This document shows positions 62,753 through 64,000 of a stretch of DNA of 64,000 bases, piece by piece. A program made the translations under genes and the position numbers. Under the pieces are notes generated by a model. The model ran no database searches. It was not told the origin of the DNA and saw only the letters and a program-made list of their open reading frames with translations. The DNA is from Mesorhizobium_K quangtriensis (GTDB taxonomy: Bacteria; Pseudomonadota; Alphaproteobacteria; Rhizobiales; Rhizobiaceae): the NCBI RefSeq assembly GCF_040081925.1, contig NZ_JBEBMF010000003.1, positions 124,001-188,000 of the forward strand, in the 5' to 3' direction. How positions within the stretch are numbered: the first letter of the stretch is position 1; the number at the start of each line of letters is the position of its first letter.

Positions 62753-63364
62753 CTACATCTTGTCGATCACCGACTGCACCCCTTCGGTGGGTGCGCCGTC
62801 GCTGGATGCCGCGACCATGATGGCCGGCACGATCGCTTCCGCGTCATCGATGACCAGCGGCTGCACGAGATGGCCTGTATGAATGAAGCCCGCTTCGCGC
62901 ATGTGGTCGAGCAGGGCGACCATGGGGTTCCAGAAGCCGCCGATATTGCCGAACACCATCGGCTTACGGTGGTGACCGAGCTGTGCCCAGGTCATGATCT
63001 CGATGATCTCCTCCACCGTGCCGATGCCGCCCGGCAGCGCCACAAAGGCGTCGGATTTCTCGAACATAGCGTGTTTGCGCTGGTGCATGTTGTCGGTGAC
63101 GATGGTCTCGTCGAGGCGTTGCAAAGCGGCCTGGGTGGCTTCCCGGTTCATCAGGAAGCGCGGGATGATGCCGGTGACCTTGCCGCCTGCGCGAAGCGCG
63201 CCGTCGGCCACCGCTCCCATAATGCCCTTGCCGCCGCCGCCATAGACGAGTCGGAGGCCAGCCTGGGCGAGTGCGCGGCCAAGCGTTTGGCCGGCCTTCA
63301 TGTAGAGGTCGTCATTGCCGGGCGAGGAGCCGCAATACACGCAGACGGATCGAATCGTGTTCAT
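62753..63364 (-). CDS. LOG family protein (nucleoside-5'-monophosphate phosphoribohydrolase)
   Basis: A 203-residue Rossmann-fold protein of the LOG/TIGR00730 family. Motifs: VCVYCGSSPGNDDLYMKAGQ, LVYGGGGKGIMGAVADGALR, and the catalytic PGGIGTVEE in FVALPGGIGTVEEIIEIMTW. Members release the base from cytokinin or purine ribotides. In bacteria the substrate is often AMP or an adenylate derivative, so cytokinin production cannot be assumed. ATG 63364 gives the family start MNTIRSVCVYCGS. It is divergent from the LysM-type gene. Confidence 0.92.
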   Translation of the reverse strand: MNTIRSVCVYCGSSPGNDDLYMKAGQTLGRALAQAGLRLVYGGGGKGIMGAVADGALRAGGKVTGIIPRFLMNREATQAALQRLDETIVTDNMHQRKHAMFEKSDAFVALPGGIGTVEEIIEIMTWAQLGHHRKPMVFGNIGGFWNPMVALLDHMREAGFIHTGHLVQPLVIDDAEAIVPAIMVAASSDGAPTEGVQSVIDKM

Positions 63365-63472
63365 GCGGTCGATTGGCCGATTTCGGTGCGTTGAGGTCAA
63401 GCCCCGGCAGCGTATTTCTTGTCGCTCCGCGCGAAACAGGTTAGGACTTTTGGGGATCAAGGGCAGGGTAGA

Positions 63473-64000
63473 ATGGCTGTTACGACGAAGAAATCATTGC
63501 TGTTTCTGGCCGGTGGCGTGGCTGCCGCGGCGATCGTCGCCTATGCGGCCGGCGCATTCGATCCGCTTTTGAACCGCCAGCCGCAGACGGCCGCAGCACC
63601 GCCCCAGCAGGAAGAACCCGCCCAGAGCGGGGAGCAGTCGGGCCAGCCGGCCGACCAAAAGGACGCGCGTCTGCCCGGCGCGGAAGAGCCAGCCGCGACG
63701 CCTGAAACCCCAGCGCCTGACCAGGCTGCGACCCAACCCGCCCCTCCTGCCGAGGCCAAGCCGGAGGTGATCGCGCCCGGCTTCGACGTCGTGCGCCTGG
63801 AAAGCGACGGGTCCATTGTCATCGCCGGCAAGGCCGCCGGCAACGCCAAGGTAGACCTGCTCGTCGGCTCCAACGTCATCGGCAGCACGACCGCCGGGCC
63901 GGAGGGCGATTTCGCCGTCGTTCTGGACGAGCCGCTGAAGCCCGGCGACTACCAGATCGTGCTGCGCTCGACCACGCCGGACAATGTCGTGGCGATGTCG
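63473..64000 (+). CDS. LysM-type peptidoglycan-binding envelope protein, N-terminal part (runs past window)
   Basis: ATG 63473 opens a frame that is still open at base 64000 (176 codons visible). It starts with a membrane helix at about residues 7-25 (SLLFLAGGVAAAAIVAYAAG), then a long Gln/Pro/Ala/Glu-rich linker to about residue 100, then an Ig-like segment GFDVVRLESDGSIVIAGKAA and AKVDLLVGSNVIGST. In Rhizobiales this combination normally continues into a C-terminal LysM domain, next to a LOG-family gene; the LysM part lies outside the window. Identification is therefore partly by context. Confidence 0.75.
   Translation, partial: MAVTTKKSLLFLAGGVAAAAIVAYAAGAFDPLLNRQPQTAAAPPQQEEPAQSGEQSGQPADQKDARLPGAEEPAATPETPAPDQAATQPAPPAEAKPEVIAPGFDVVRLESDGSIVIAGKAAGNAKVDLLVGSNVIGSTTAGPEGDFAVVLDEPLKPGDYQIVLRSTTPDNVVAMS

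Overview
The window is a chromosomal segment of a high-GC alphaproteobacterium of the order Rhizobiales, most likely the Mesorhizobium/Phyllobacteriaceae group. I base this on the greA / LPS-core glycosyltransferases / lrp / trxB / LysR block known from Sinorhizobium and its relatives, an AbcR-like small RNA next to the LysR gene, GatB/YqeY, dnaG and rpoD in that order, GANTC (CcrM) sites, and the style of the dispersed palindromic repeats. No search could be run. All identifications come from reading the translated proteins and the DNA.

Layout. 1-2 kb: end of a TPR protein, a CsbD-like stress protein and a PQQ-type sugar dehydrogenase. 2.3-9.5 kb: greA, an LPS-core region (four glycosyltransferases plus lrp), trxB, the LysR regulator LsrB/VtlR and an AbcR-type sRNA. 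9.5-22.4 kb: housekeeping and accessory genes (MsrP, an EF-G-like GTPase, a cupin, a GT1-type glycosyltransferase, aspartate aminotransferase, two adjacent EAL proteins, a GST, two cold-shock proteins, a dehydrogenase, Ogt, a lytic transglycosylase). 22.6-25.7 kb: a repeat-rich stretch with a truncated ABC transporter, a GAP-family membrane protein, a 57-aa basic protein and a rhodanese. 25.7-29.2 kb: carB.

29.4-42.7 kb is the most accessory-like part. It holds a single-chain type IIG-like restriction-modification enzyme whose recognition region has lower GC, a remnant of a duplicated hydrolase gene, and a divergent marR/SDR pair with a clear double operator. It also holds two alpha/beta hydrolases, a very large exported caspase-TPR protein and an exported trypsin-like protease, then an arsR/MFS pair.

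44-64 kb: a zinc metallopeptidase, an SH3-domain protein, carA, a DUF6790 membrane protein, an SDR, GatB/YqeY, a DUF4304 gene of atypical composition, an aldo/keto reductase, an MFS exporter, a Na/Pi cotransporter, an RcnB-like protein, dnaG and rpoD. After these come small conserved genes, a frameshifted DUF2259 gene coupled to a tetR, a VOC protein, an SRPBCC protein, a LOG-family phosphoribohydrolase and the start of a LysM-type envelope protein.

Working together: 2.8-9.4 kb is an envelope and regulatory module (LPS core synthesis, Lrp, LsrB, AbcR). 34.8-42.1 kb looks like a secreted hydrolase/protease neighbourhood of unknown purpose. carA and carB encode one enzyme but lie about 17 kb apart. 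The best candidates for something undescribed are the caspase-TPR/trypsin/hydrolase neighbourhood and the solitary restriction enzyme with the rearranged DNA beside it. The evidence for a defined new system is suggestive only.
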